The position numbers were made by a program, and so were the translations under genes. This document shows positions 1 through 8,532 of a stretch of 64,000 nt of DNA, one piece after another. The stretch is from Ornithoclostridium sp944380285 (lineage in GTDB: Bacteria; Bacillota; Clostridia; Christensenellales; UBA3700), in the NCBI GenBank assembly GCA_963931165.1, contig OZ006985.1, positions 806,001-870,000 of the forward strand, read 5' to 3'. Position 1 is the stretch's first letter; every line of letters starts with the position of its first letter. The notes under the pieces were generated by a model, which had not been told where the DNA came from, searched no databases, and was given only the letters and a program-made list of their open reading frames with translations.

Positions 1-2
1 GT

Positions 3-815
3 CCCGGCACGCGCGAGACCGACTTGCTCCGTCCCGAAAAGGCGGCGGAGAGCGTCAACGCGATCGTGTTGACCGGAGGTTCGGCGTACGGGCTGGAGAG
101 CGCGTGCGGTGTGATGAAGTGGCTTTCAGAGAGAGGATACGGCTTCAAGGTGTCGGGCAAGGTCGTCCCGATCGTGCCGGCGGCGGTCATCTTCGATCTC
201 AACGAAAAGGAATTGCACTATCCCGACATCGCGCTCGGATACGAGGCGTGCGAGAGGGCTTTGAGCGAAAAGCCCGTCTTCGGCAGCGTGGGCGTGGGCA
301 AGGGCGCGACCGTGGGCAAGCTGCGCGGGATGAAGTATTGCTGCAAGAGCGGCATAGGCGCGGCGACCGAGAAGATCGCCGGCGCATATGTGACCGCGGT
401 CGTGGCGGTCAACGCGCTGGGCGATGTGTTCGATCCCGAAAAGGGCGAGATCGTCGCGGGGTGCAAAAATACGGACGGCAGCTTTGCGTTTGCGGAAAAG
501 AAGTTGCTTGAAGGGGAATATTTCAAATTCCTGATGGGCAACACGACGATCGGCTGCGTGATCACCAACGCGGGGCTGAACAAGGTTCAGACCAACAAAC
601 TCGCGTCCGCCGCGCACAACGGGCTCGCGAGGACGATATATCCGGTGCACACCGACTACGACGGGGACACGATGTTCGCGCTGTCCGCGGGCAGGATGCC
701 CGTCGTCAACTTTGCGCTGTTGCAGACTGCGGCGGTCAAAGCGGTCGAGAGGGCGGTCGTCAATGCGGTCACGTCGACCGCGGACGAAGTCGTCGTCTTC
801 GACGAAGAAGAATGA
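3..815 (+). CDS. P1 family peptidase (DmpA/S58-like), 5' truncated
   Basis: The reading frame is open from the left edge; the first visible residues, PGTRETDLLRPE, match the early part of DmpA/P1-family peptidases, so the true start lies outside the window. These are N-terminal-nucleophile aminopeptidases that cleave themselves before a Ser/Thr. The motif GNTTIGCVITNAG is the expected self-cleavage region, followed by AHNGLARTIYPVHTDYDGDT, a stretch typical of the family. No signal peptide is visible. It ends 10 nt before the citrate synthase start, so the two are probably co-transcribed. The family assignment is firm; the substrate is unknown. Confidence 0.88.
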   Translation, partial: PGTRETDLLRPEKAAESVNAIVLTGGSAYGLESACGVMKWLSERGYGFKVSGKVVPIVPAAVIFDLNEKELHYPDIALGYEACERALSEKPVFGSVGVGKGATVGKLRGMKYCCKSGIGAATEKIAGAYVTAVVAVNALGDVFDPEKGEIVAGCKNTDGSFAFAEKKLLEGEYFKFLMGNTTIGCVITNAGLNKVQTNKLASAAHNGLARTIYPVHTDYDGDTMFALSAGRMPVVNFALLQTAAVKAVERAVVNAVTSTADEVVVFDEEE

Positions 816-825
816 GGAGGCAACC

Positions 826-2178
826 ATGATCGACGGAAAGAGCGTCATAAACAAGTATGAGGAGATCTGCAGGCGCGACTATGCGCTCGACACCTCGCTG
901 TACGAGAAGTACCACGTCAAGCGCGGTTTGCGCGACAAGTCGGGGCAGGGCGTCGTCGCCGGCATCACCAACATCTCCAAGATCGTGTCCTACAAGGAGG
1001 ACGCCGAGGGCAAGCACATCCCTTGCGACGGCGAACTTTACTATCGCGGATACAGCATCAACGACCTCGTGAACGGGCTGATCAAGGACGACAGGTTCGG
1101 GTTTGAAGAGATCGCGTATCTGTTGATCTTGGGCGAACTGCCCGACAAAAAACAGCTGGAAGAGTTCAAGACGCTGCTTGCCGAGATGCGCAAATTGCCG
1201 CGCAATTTCACCAAGGACGTCATCCTCAAGGCGCCGAGCAAGGATATGATGATGAGTCTGCAACGCAGCGTGCTCACGCTTGCGAGCTATGACAAGAAGT
1301 TTGACGACATCGGCGTCAACAACGTGATACGCCAATGCCTTTGGCTGGTCAGCGTGTTCCCGATGCTGGCGGTCTACGGCTACCACGCGTACAACCACTT
1401 CATCAACGACGACAGCCTTTACATACACCACCCCGATCCCGACCTCTCGACGGCGGAGAACTTTTTGCGCATGCTTCGTCCGGACAAGAGCTTTACGCCG
1501 CTCGAGGCGAGCGTGCTCGACCTTGCGCTGATACTTCATATGGAGCACGGCGGCGGCAATAACTCGACGTTCACCACGCGCGTTGTCACCTCGTCGGGGA
1601 CGGACACCTATTCGGCGATCTCGGCGGCGCTCGCGTCCCTCAAAGGTCCCAAGCACGGCGGCGCCAACATCAAGGTCGTGCAGATGATGCGCAACATCCG
1701 CGAGAACGTGCACGACCTCAAAGACGAGGACGAAATATACGCCTATTTGCTCAAAATTTTGCGCAAGGAGACGTTCGACCACAAGGGGTTGATCTACGGC
1801 ATGGGGCACGCGGTCTATTCGCTGTCCGACCCGCGCGCGCAGGTGTTCAAGGAGTTCATCAAGAGGCTGTCTCAATCGAAGGGCAAGTCGAGGCTCTACG
1901 ACTTTTACGAGCGCGTCGAGCGGCTTGCGACCAAGGCGATCGCGTCCGAGAGGGCGATCTACAAGGGCGTCAGCGCCAACGTCGACTTTTACAGCGGATT
2001 TGTCTACAACATGCTGGGCATTCCGATGGAGCTTTACACCCCGATGTTCGCGATGGCGCGCATAGTCGGCTGGTCGGCGCACCGTCTCGAAGAGCTGATC
2101 AACGCGGACAAGATCATACGTCCCGCTTATCAGGATATAGTCAAGATACGCGAATATGAACCGCTCGACAGGAGATAA
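826..2178 (+). CDS. gltA: Citrate synthase
   Basis: This is a 450-residue citrate/2-methylcitrate synthase that condenses oxaloacetate with acetyl-CoA. The conserved catalytic segments are present: EHGGGNN (His about 241), GPKHGGAN (His 277), GMGHAVYSLSDPR (His 328) and NVDFYSG (Asp 387). The start was taken at ATG 826 because a GAGGAGG ribosome site lies just upstream; upstream in-frame codons overlap the peptidase gene and lack a site. The length fits the longer clostridial form. The chromate-transporter genes follow closely. Whether it prefers acetyl- or propionyl-CoA cannot be judged by eye. Confidence 0.95.
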   Translation: MIDGKSVINKYEEICRRDYALDTSLYEKYHVKRGLRDKSGQGVVAGITNISKIVSYKEDAEGKHIPCDGELYYRGYSINDLVNGLIKDDRFGFEEIAYLLILGELPDKKQLEEFKTLLAEMRKLPRNFTKDVILKAPSKDMMMSLQRSVLTLASYDKKFDDIGVNNVIRQCLWLVSVFPMLAVYGYHAYNHFINDDSLYIHHPDPDLSTAENFLRMLRPDKSFTPLEASVLDLALILHMEHGGGNNSTFTTRVVTSSGTDTYSAISAALASLKGPKHGGANIKVVQMMRNIRENVHDLKDEDEIYAYLLKILRKETFDHKGLIYGMGHAVYSLSDPRAQVFKEFIKRLSQSKGKSRLYDFYERVERLATKAIASERAIYKGVSANVDFYSGFVYNMLGIPMELYTPMFAMARIVGWSAHRLEELINADKIIRPAYQDIVKIREYEPLDRR

Positions 2179-2191
2179 GCGCTCCTCGGGT

Positions 2192-2980
2192 ATGAAGGCG
2201 GGGCAAAAGTGCAAGCTTTTGCTCGGCCTCTTTTTGTCCTATTTCAAGATAGGGCTGTTCACGTTCGGCGGCGGCTACGCGATGATACCGCTTATCGAGC
2301 GCGAATATGTGTTTCGCCGCAAGTGGATCAACGAGGTCGAGCTTTACGAGATCATCACGATCGCCGAATCTACGCCCGGTCCGGTTGCGATCAATTGCGC
2401 GACGTTTGTCGGGTACAAGATCATGGGCGTCGTCGGGTCGTTTTTCGCGACGCTGGCGGTCTGCATTCCGTCCTTTGTCATCATCTATCTGATATCGATT
2501 TTTTACGACCGCTTCATGGCGCTGACCGCGGTCGCGTATGCGTTCAAGGGCATCAACGTCGGAGTCGCGGTCATGATCTCGACCGCCGGCTTCAACATGC
2601 TAAAAAAGGCGAAAAAGAACGGTCTGTTTTGGGCTGTATTCTGCTTTTCGTTTGCCGCAGCGTCGCTGATCGACATCTTGAACCTCGACATCTCGACGAT
2701 CTGGCTCATCTTGGCGGGCGGAGTGCTGGGACTCGTCTTGCAGGCGGCGGCCGATATACGCAGCAAGAAGAAGGGCTTGCCCTATGCCGTTGCGGTCAAG
2801 GACCCCAACGAGGCGGACGGCGAACAATTGAAAAGGGCGATAGGAGTGACCGAGGACGCCGAACAGGCGCGGGGAAAAGACGCTCAAAATGCTGTCGGTG
2901 ACGGCGAAAACGGCGACATGTATCGCGAAAACGCGCCCGAAGAGGGCAAAGAGGAGGACAAAGATGAGCATCTATCTTGA
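2192..2980 (+). CDS. Chromate transporter family protein, subunit 1
   Basis: This is a 262-residue CHR-family half-size transporter. The hallmark FKIGLFTFGGGYAMIPLIE near the N-terminus and AESTPGPVAIN about 45 residues later are diagnostic. Several hydrophobic segments fill the first ~190 residues. The last ~65 residues are a highly charged tail (rich in Glu, Asp and Lys) not usual in the family. An in-frame ATG at 2156 overlaps gltA; 2192 fits the family N-terminus better, but neither has a well-spaced ribosome site, so the start is uncertain. Short CHR proteins normally work as a pair, and the second half follows immediately. Chromate export is the family role; the natural substrate is unknown. 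Confidence 0.9.
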   Translation: MKAGQKCKLLLGLFLSYFKIGLFTFGGGYAMIPLIEREYVFRRKWINEVELYEIITIAESTPGPVAINCATFVGYKIMGVVGSFFATLAVCIPSFVIIYLISIFYDRFMALTAVAYAFKGINVGVAVMISTAGFNMLKKAKKNGLFWAVFCFSFAAASLIDILNLDISTIWLILAGGVLGLVLQAAADIRSKKKGLPYAVAVKDPNEADGEQLKRAIGVTEDAEQARGKDAQNAVGDGENGDMYRENAPEEGKEEDKDEHLS

Positions 2981-3539
2981 ACTCTTCCTCGTCTTCCTCA
3001 AAATAGGAGCCGTGTCGTTCGGCGGCGGCTACGGAATGATCTCGCTGATACAGCAGGAGATGACCTCGCGCGGCTGGATCGACGCCGAGAGATTGATGAG
3101 CTATATCGCGATCGCGGAGTCGACGCCGGGACCGATCGCGGTCAACATCGCGACCTTTGTCGGTTCCGATCAGGCAGGTTTCCTCGGATCGCTGGTCGCA
3201 ACGATAGGGATAGTTTTGCCGGCGTTTTTGATCATCATCGTCATTGCGGCGGTGTTCAAGACGTTTGCCAAAAACCGCTACGTCAAATCCGCGTTCGCAA
3301 GCATAACGCCCGTCATCTTGGGGTTGATACTCTCGACAGGTCTGTTGATGATCGTCTATTGCCTCTATGCGCAATACAACGACTTTGACGCGGTCGGCAG
3401 CTTTGATTGGGTCGCGCTGGCGATCTTGGTCACACTCGTGATATGCACCGTGCTCTACAAGGTCATTCGCAAGCGGTCGATGCCGCCCATCGCGACGATA
3501 CTTCTCTCGGCGGCGCTCGGGATGCTGTATTTCATTTGA
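2964..3539 (+). CDS. Chromate transporter family protein, subunit 2
   Basis: This is a 191-residue CHR half-protein with FLKIGAVSFGGGYGMISLIQ and AESTPGPIAVNIATFVG, paralogous to the preceding gene. ATG 2964 has a GAGGAGG site at 2951-2957 and lies inside the 3' end of subunit 1 (17-nt overlap), which implies translational coupling and assembly as a heterodimer. Most of the protein is hydrophobic with little loop sequence. No terminator is obvious right after the stop. Confidence 0.9.
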   Translation: MSIYLELFLVFLKIGAVSFGGGYGMISLIQQEMTSRGWIDAERLMSYIAIAESTPGPIAVNIATFVGSDQAGFLGSLVATIGIVLPAFLIIIVIAAVFKTFAKNRYVKSAFASITPVILGLILSTGLLMIVYCLYAQYNDFDAVGSFDWVALAILVTLVICTVLYKVIRKRSMPPIATILLSAALGMLYFI

Positions 3540-3765
3540 CGCCGCGAACCAAACAAAAGACGGCGAGCGATCTCCGGCAAAAGCCGTTCGCAAAAAATAT
3601 TAAAAAGTCATACACAGACTCTTGACAAAAATTACATCAAATTTAATTTGAGATCAGCGCAATTATTTTTCGTTGCAAGCTGTCAAGGGATGCGTTCATA
3701 TTTTTTTTGCTTTTTCGAATTGTTTTGGATCACGTCCACCGCGATTTTCAGTGTCGATTTTTGCG

Positions 3766-3854
3766 GCCTCGTGGAGGCGGCAGAGTTGAGTATCATAACG
3801 TTATCCGCTTGCCAACAGTCAAAACGAAAAGTTGCTTTTTATTGACAAGGTTGC
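3766..3854 (+). repeat. 89-bp imperfect repeat, copy 1
   Basis: It opens with the hairpin GCCTC-GTG-GAGGC and shares about 80 percent of positions with copy 2 at 4009-4097 without gaps. A GGCGGC segment near the start could pair with GTTGC near position 3830 through G-U wobbles. No known family is recognised. Confidence 0.6.
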
Positions 3855-4008
3855 ACTTCGCGTCGCGCGGAACAGAAAATGCCGCGTGGGAAGGGAGTAC
3901 CCCGGGGAACCATTTCGCCGCCACACCACTTAATCACAGATCGAAGCAGACTAATTTGTCAGATAGAACCAAGTAGCTTTGGGCGAGAGATTTTGCAAAG
4001 ATTTTGAT

Positions 4009-4097
4009 GCCTCGTGGAGGCAGCATAGTTGTATATCATAACATTATCCGCATGCCAAAAGATAAAATGAGAAGCTGCTTTTCGTGTATAAGGTTAC
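4009..4097 (+). repeat. 89-bp imperfect repeat, copy 2
   Basis: Same layout as copy 1, with the GCCTC-GTG-GAGGC hairpin intact. The pairing segment is GGCAGC here and its partner is GCTGC, so an A-U pair replaces the G-U of copy 1, as expected for an RNA stem. About 18 of 89 positions differ between the copies. Confidence 0.6.
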
Positions 4098-4103
4098 GAC
4101 AAC

Positions 4104-4303
4104 ATCTCGCCCAACCGCGCTTGGGCGAGATACAATAACGAAGTCCCCGAATGACCGCGCTCTTCGGGGACTTCACCTTACGGGACCGCGAGCGGTGAGC
4201 GAGCGCTCGTCCCGTGAAGGGTGAGTATTGAGAGGGAAACATTGCGCCCGCGTATATGAGGCGTTAGCCGATTGAGCGGACAAGCGCAATGTTGCCCTCT
4301 CAA
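4104..4303. other. Cluster of strong inverted repeats
   Basis: There are four hairpins in 200 bp. (1) ATCTCGCCCAA / TTGGGCGAGAT at 4104-4131, 11 bp, loop 6. (2) GAAGTCCCCGAA / TTCGGGGACTTC at 4140-4174, 12 bp, loop 11. (3) An imperfect TTCACC-TTACGGGAC / GTCCCGTGAAGGGTGA pair at about 4172-4224. (4) A 20-bp arm pair at 4228-4247 and 4284-4303 with one mismatch and a 36-nt loop. None is followed by a clean T-tract on the plus strand, so simple termination does not explain all of them. Confidence 0.6.
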
Positions 4304-4374
4304 AAGCGGAGCGCTGCCAGTATGCAAGCGACAGACGGCGTAAAAGATTGCAAAAGATCCGTCCAAAGCGGTGA

Positions 4375-4406
4375 AAAAGTCCGCGCCCCAAAGGGAGCGC
4401 GGAACT
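4375..4406 (-). terminator. Rho-independent terminator of the lipoprotein gene
   Basis: On the minus strand, CCGCGCTCCC and GGGGCGCGG flank a short loop and are followed by ACTTTTT, shortly after the stop codon of the minus-strand lipoprotein. Confidence 0.6.
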
Positions 4407-4420
4407 GAAAGGGTGTCCCG

Positions 4421-5395
4421 TCAAATAACTGCCTTCGCGAACGCGAGGTCCGTCCTTTCCAAAAGTCCGTCGCTGAAAGGGTAGATAAGGCTGCCGTCGT
4501 CGTTCTTGCCGTCATGTCCGCCGGGGAAAGCGACGTTTTTGCCAAGGTAGGTGACCTGCAGGCTGTAGATCTCCTGCGGCAGGTTGAAGAAGCTGCCGCC
4601 GAGGTCTTCCTGACGGTAGACATAGATGTTGCTGAACCTGCCGAATGTCAACTCGATCTCGGCGTACGAGCTGCCGGCGAAGACGGACTGTTTGCCGGTC
4701 GCGGCATAGTAGCTGTCGATATACTCTTGACTGACCGTGAATGTGATCTTGACGAGGTTGATCTGCTGATAGACGTCGTCTTCGTATCCATCGAAGACGA
4801 ACGCGTCGCGCGGCATTTGCCGCAGTTCTTCGAGGCGCGCCGCAAGGCTGTATCTGCGGAAGTACTCGCTCGCGATGAAGTCCTCGGCGGTCATCTCGTC
4901 ATATACCTTGACATTGCCGTATTTGCCGCTGCCGTCGGAACTGTTCTCGGTGTAGTAGATCCTCTCGACGTTCGAATCGGCGTTGGGGTAGGGACCGACG
5001 ATGAAACCGAAATCGCCTATCTTCGATCCGGCGCCGCCGGTGACGGCGTTGACGTTCCACGTCTCCTGATAGAGGTCGACCATAAGGTCCTCGTCGACAT
5101 GAAGGTTGTAAGACGCGTCCTGGTCGCAGTGGACGTTGACGTTGGTGTTGGTGATGACGTCGCCCGAACGGACCGCCTCTTTGTAGGCGAAGATGTATCC
5201 GTTGGTCTCGCTCGTCTCGGGGTCATAGGCGGGACCGTACATATCGCCCGTCAGCGACAGATCGAGAGCTTCCATAAGGAGGTCGTACGCTTCGTCGCCC
5301 GAGAGCTTGGTGGTGCAGCCCGTCATCGCCGTAGCGGCGATCGCGAGCATTATGACCGTGACCGAAACGATGCAAATAAGTTTTTTAGTCTTCAT
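4421..5395 (-). CDS. Predicted lipoprotein of unknown function
   Basis: A 324-residue protein beginning MKTKKLICIVSVTVIMLAI and a lipobox TAMTGC (Cys about 26), so it is predicted to be a surface-anchored lipoprotein. The rest is acidic and soluble (many Tyr, Asp and Glu). I do not recognise a family. The start at 5395 has an AGGAGGG site and overlaps the end of the upstream transporter gene by 11 nt, so the two are translationally coupled. It may be an accessory component of that transporter, but this is inference from position only. Confidence 0.75.
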   Translation of the reverse strand: MKTKKLICIVSVTVIMLAIAATAMTGCTTKLSGDEAYDLLMEALDLSLTGDMYGPAYDPETSETNGYIFAYKEAVRSGDVITNTNVNVHCDQDASYNLHVDEDLMVDLYQETWNVNAVTGGAGSKIGDFGFIVGPYPNADSNVERIYYTENSSDGSGKYGNVKVYDEMTAEDFIASEYFRRYSLAARLEELRQMPRDAFVFDGYEDDVYQQINLVKITFTVSQEYIDSYYAATGKQSVFAGSSYAEIELTFGRFSNIYVYRQEDLGGSFFNLPQEIYSLQVTYLGKNVAFPGGHDGKNDDGSLIYPFSDGLLERTDLAFAKAVI

Positions 5396-8108
5396 TGTCG
5401 GAGCCCTCCTTTTTTGCGTCGGATGCGTCGTCGGACGTCTGTCCTGCGTCCTGCGGAGCGTCGTCCGCGCCGATATCGCACGGCGGCGCGCCGTCCGCAG
5501 ACTCGTAGGCGGCGGTGGTCGGCGCAGCGTAGTCGTCCGCGTGTTCTTGCTTGAACTTTTCGAGATATGCCTCGTCGAAAGCCGCGCCGTGCGCCTTCGC
5601 GTCCTTTTTCGCGTCCTTGCGGATGCGGCGCTCAAGCTTGATTTCGGCGATCTCGGCGTCCTTTGCCGCTTTTTCGGCGCGGGCTTTTTCTTCCGCCTCG
5701 CGGTCGATGCGGGCGGCTTCGGCGACGCACTCGTCGTACATGCCGAGGATGTGGTCGAAGAAGTTGTTGCGGTCGTCGTAGTCAAGGATGACCTGTTCGC
5801 TTTCGATATACAGCTTGTACGCCGAAGCGAATCTGTTGTATTTGAACTGCGCGGCGCGGATGCGCTTGTTCTGCGCCTTCTTTTCTTCCTTCGTGGTGCA
5901 GACGACCTCGAGTTCTTTCCTGTACGCCTCCTCGTAGTCGCACACGAGTCCTTCGGGGAAGAAGAGTTTGGACAACTTCTGCATGATGCGGTAACGCAAA
6001 GCGGTGCGTTTGATCAGCGCTTCGAGCGACTTGGTCATCCGCGCCGCTTTTTTCTGCGCCCACTCGGTCATGTCGGGAGCGGTCTCGCCCTTGCCGCGCC
6101 TGTCGAGTTTAGCCTGTTTAGCGGCGCGCTTCTTTTCGGCGAGCGCCGCCGCCCATTCGGTCAGATCGGGGACCTGAACGCCGGACAGGTCGAGGGGAGT
6201 GGAGACGACATCGTTTTTGTCGATCGCGACGACAGCCCGCGACAGAGCAAGTTTGACCTGCATCTTGGGGGTGTCCCACTTGCCGACCTCGGGAACGATG
6301 AATTCTTCGATAGCCTCTTTGTCGCGTTTGAGTTTGCACGCGTCCTTGTAGGCGAAACGAGCGTCTTTGTATGCCTGTTTCTGCTGATGATAGATCTCTT
6401 CGAGCGCGAGCAGTTCGTCCGTCTTGACGACCTCTTCGCCCTTGGGAGTATCCTTTTCGATGCGCTCGTAAAGCGCCTCGTATTCCTTCTGCGCGGTCTT
6501 GAACACAGCCTTTGCAGCTTTCATCTCTTCCTTCTTTTCCTTGATGTCGGGCTGCGCGGCGTCGCGGCGTTCGACCATATAGTTGTAGCTCTCGACGAGA
6601 TCTTTGACCTGATGCGGAGTGAGATCGCCGGTGCGGTAGTCGGTGTTTGCCGCGCGGTATTTGAGCGCGAGTACGATCATGCTGTGCTTCTCGCGCGACA
6701 GATTGTAGAGGAAATAGGGCGCGAGGTTGAGCGCGGCGCCGAGTATGGACAGCGCGCACAGCATATAGAAAAGACTGTTGCGTACGCTCGGGTCGTACAG
6801 CACGTCATAGTTGACGGTGAGGCCGTAGGACTCGTAGATGTACGGCAGGAAATAGCCCGTGAGGATCGTGACCGGCGTTCCGATCAGCGCAGCGACTTCG
6901 AGCATATAGTCGACGCGCTTGCCCGACTGCCACTGTATCGAGTCCTTGACCTCGGCGTTGAGCACCGGGTTGTAGACGAGCTGCAGCTGGTTGATGAAGG
7001 TGTTGATCCACAGGAAGAGGAAGTACAAAAGAGGGATCTCGTAGCACGCGAGCATACAACCGATGAAAACGATGTTGAGCACGTTGTGGAAGAGCAGTAT
7101 GCCCTTGTTGCCCAGCCATTTGAGGAAGAACGGCGTCGCGAACATCGAAAGCCCCGACGCGATCGAAAGCACCGTCTGCAGGATCCCGTACACGTTCATA
7201 TCCTGCGTACCGTATATGTAGATCCAGCCGAACAGCACGAGATATGCGCCTTCGAGGAAGTTGAACCAGGTGGAGACGGTCCTCAGCCACCAGTACTTGT
7301 TGCGCCACACGGCGACGCAGCCGCCGATGATGCTGACCTTTTTGACGAAGTGCTTGGACGAGACGATGCGCTCCTTGCATCCGAAGAATGCGAAGAAGCT
7401 GAGGAATACGCCGAGGATACCGATCGGTACGACGATGAATTTGTATGTCCTGATGTCGGTGAATCCGCCGGTCAGGTTGGAGAATATCGGGACGAAAAGC
7501 TGATAGATGGTCGGCGCGAACGAATAGATCAGAGAACTGATGGCGAGCACCTTCGAGCGTTCGGCGGTGCTGGGAGAGATGACGCTGCCGAGGTTGGTAT
7601 ATGCCGTCTGATAGAGCGGCTGACCTATCGATATCGCGATCGCGAACACGAACACAGCCGTGTACTTGTCGCTGTACGACATCGATTCGAACGGCAAAAA
7701 GACGAAAATGACGCTGATGATCGCAAGCGGCGCGCCCATTATCGCCAGATATGGTCGGAACCTGCCCCATCGCGTGTTGGTGTTGTCGACGATCTTGCCG
7801 CGAATGATCTGGAAGACGATGTTGAGGATCGTCTGCACGGTGAGCATATTCTGCAAGTGCATCGGACGTATGCCGATGGTCGATGCAAACAGCGTGTTGG
7901 TGACGCCGAGAGCCATATATCCGAGCAGATATATGAGCATGTTCTGACCCATTCCACCGATGGAGTAGTTGAGGATCTCCTTGTACGAGACGTAATTGCC
8001 CTTGCCGGGTTTGCTCCAGTGCGAGGTGACGTCCGTGATGATGAAAGAGGCGGCGTTTTTGACTTGGGTAATGCCTTCGTTGATCTTGCGTTTGATTGTG
8101 CTTGCCAT
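5385..8108 (-). CDS. GPH-type MFS symporter with ~400-residue charged C-terminal extension
   Basis: The first ~480 of 907 residues form a 12-helix glycoside-pentoside-hexuronide:cation symporter (major facilitator). The loop DNTNTRWGRFRPY is the characteristic signature after the early helices. From about residue 485 the protein turns into a long, Lys/Glu/Ala-rich, coiled-coil-like cytoplasmic region (for example KEEMKAAKAVFKTAQKEYE) that ends acidic. GPH proteins are normally ~450-500 residues, so the tail nearly doubles the length. The start at 8108 has a GGGAG site. A divergent paralogue begins at 8533. Substrate unknown, probably a sugar or glycoside. Confidence 0.88.
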   Translation of the reverse strand: MASTIKRKINEGITQVKNAASFIITDVTSHWSKPGKGNYVSYKEILNYSIGGMGQNMLIYLLGYMALGVTNTLFASTIGIRPMHLQNMLTVQTILNIVFQIIRGKIVDNTNTRWGRFRPYLAIMGAPLAIISVIFVFLPFESMSYSDKYTAVFVFAIAISIGQPLYQTAYTNLGSVISPSTAERSKVLAISSLIYSFAPTIYQLFVPIFSNLTGGFTDIRTYKFIVVPIGILGVFLSFFAFFGCKERIVSSKHFVKKVSIIGGCVAVWRNKYWWLRTVSTWFNFLEGAYLVLFGWIYIYGTQDMNVYGILQTVLSIASGLSMFATPFFLKWLGNKGILLFHNVLNIVFIGCMLACYEIPLLYFLFLWINTFINQLQLVYNPVLNAEVKDSIQWQSGKRVDYMLEVAALIGTPVTILTGYFLPYIYESYGLTVNYDVLYDPSVRNSLFYMLCALSILGAALNLAPYFLYNLSREKHSMIVLALKYRAANTDYRTGDLTPHQVKDLVESYNYMVERRDAAQPDIKEKKEEMKAAKAVFKTAQKEYEALYERIEKDTPKGEEVVKTDELLALEEIYHQQKQAYKDARFAYKDACKLKRDKEAIEEFIVPEVGKWDTPKMQVKLALSRAVVAIDKNDVVSTPLDLSGVQVPDLTEWAAALAEKKRAAKQAKLDRRGKGETAPDMTEWAQKKAARMTKSLEALIKRTALRYRIMQKLSKLFFPEGLVCDYEEAYRKELEVVCTTKEEKKAQNKRIRAAQFKYNRFASAYKLYIESEQVILDYDDRNNFFDHILGMYDECVAEAARIDREAEEKARAEKAAKDAEIAEIKLERRIRKDAKKDAKAHGAAFDEAYLEKFKQEHADDYAAPTTAAYESADGAPPCDIGADDAPQDAGQTSDDASDAKKEGSDNED

Positions 8109-8135
8109 AATCTCCCTCGTAGCGGTACTGCACCT

Positions 8136-8165
8136 ATTCTAACACGCGTTGGTAAAGAAAGGCAA
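8136..8165 (-). promoter_or_regulatory. Promoter of the 907-residue symporter gene
   Basis: On the minus strand TTGCCT (8160-8165) and TAGAAT (8136-8141) are 18 nt apart, 27 nt before the start codon. Confidence 0.55.
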
Positions 8166-8461
8166 CCTTTTTTCAAAGTTTTATTTTTAGATTCGTAGAA
8201 TAATATACGGAAAGCGTATTTTCGGCAAAGACAGAATGCGGCTCGGCCGGCGGTTCGGAACAGTCAAAAACACAGGACGCATGGATCGATAAACAATTAT
8301 AATCGACACGGGCACCAAAAAATATCAGGACACATCAACATCGGATCCGGAAAGAGGGCGGTTGGCTCAAACGCGATCTTGCCGTCCGTGCCGCGCGCCG
8401 AGATCGGGCGGAAAGAGCGGAACGGCTGCATAAATTAAAACAGAAATAAGGGAAATATTCG
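8166..8461. other. Divergent intergenic region
   Basis: About 300 bp between the two divergently oriented GPH symporters. It holds their upstream regulatory sequence; no gene, RNA or repeat is evident in it. Confidence 0.5.
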
Positions 8462-8490
8462 TTGACTATCGGGCGAGAGCGTGTTAAACT
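8462..8490 (+). promoter_or_regulatory. Promoter of the second symporter gene
   Basis: TTGACT (8462-8467) and TAAACT (8485-8490) are 17 nt apart and 42 nt before the start codon. The bases before the -10 hexamer (GCGTG) match those before the divergent promoter. Confidence 0.6.
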
Positions 8491-8532
8491 TTTATTAAAG
8501 AAAACGCGCCAAGGCGCAAAAAGGGAGAGATT

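Larger units (their letters stand above)
3540..4420. other. Gene-free region rich in repeats and hairpins
   Basis: No convincing gene is seen on either strand. Short open frames have no ribosome site and no recognisable product. The first part (3600-3760) is AT-rich. It is followed by two diverged copies of an 89-bp sequence and then a closely packed series of inverted repeats up to the terminator of the lipoprotein gene on the minus strand. The concentration of structure suggests non-coding RNA or a repetitive element. Confidence 0.6.

Noticed and set aside
5307..8198. Long open frame on the plus strand (963 codons) opposite the symporter gene
   Set aside because: It is the antisense of a clear transporter; residues are Arg/Asp/Val-rich with no family features and no ribosome site. 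GC-rich codon use leaves the opposite strand open. The same applies to long antisense frames at 12434-14662, 36116-37123, 39833-42154 and 60728-62737.
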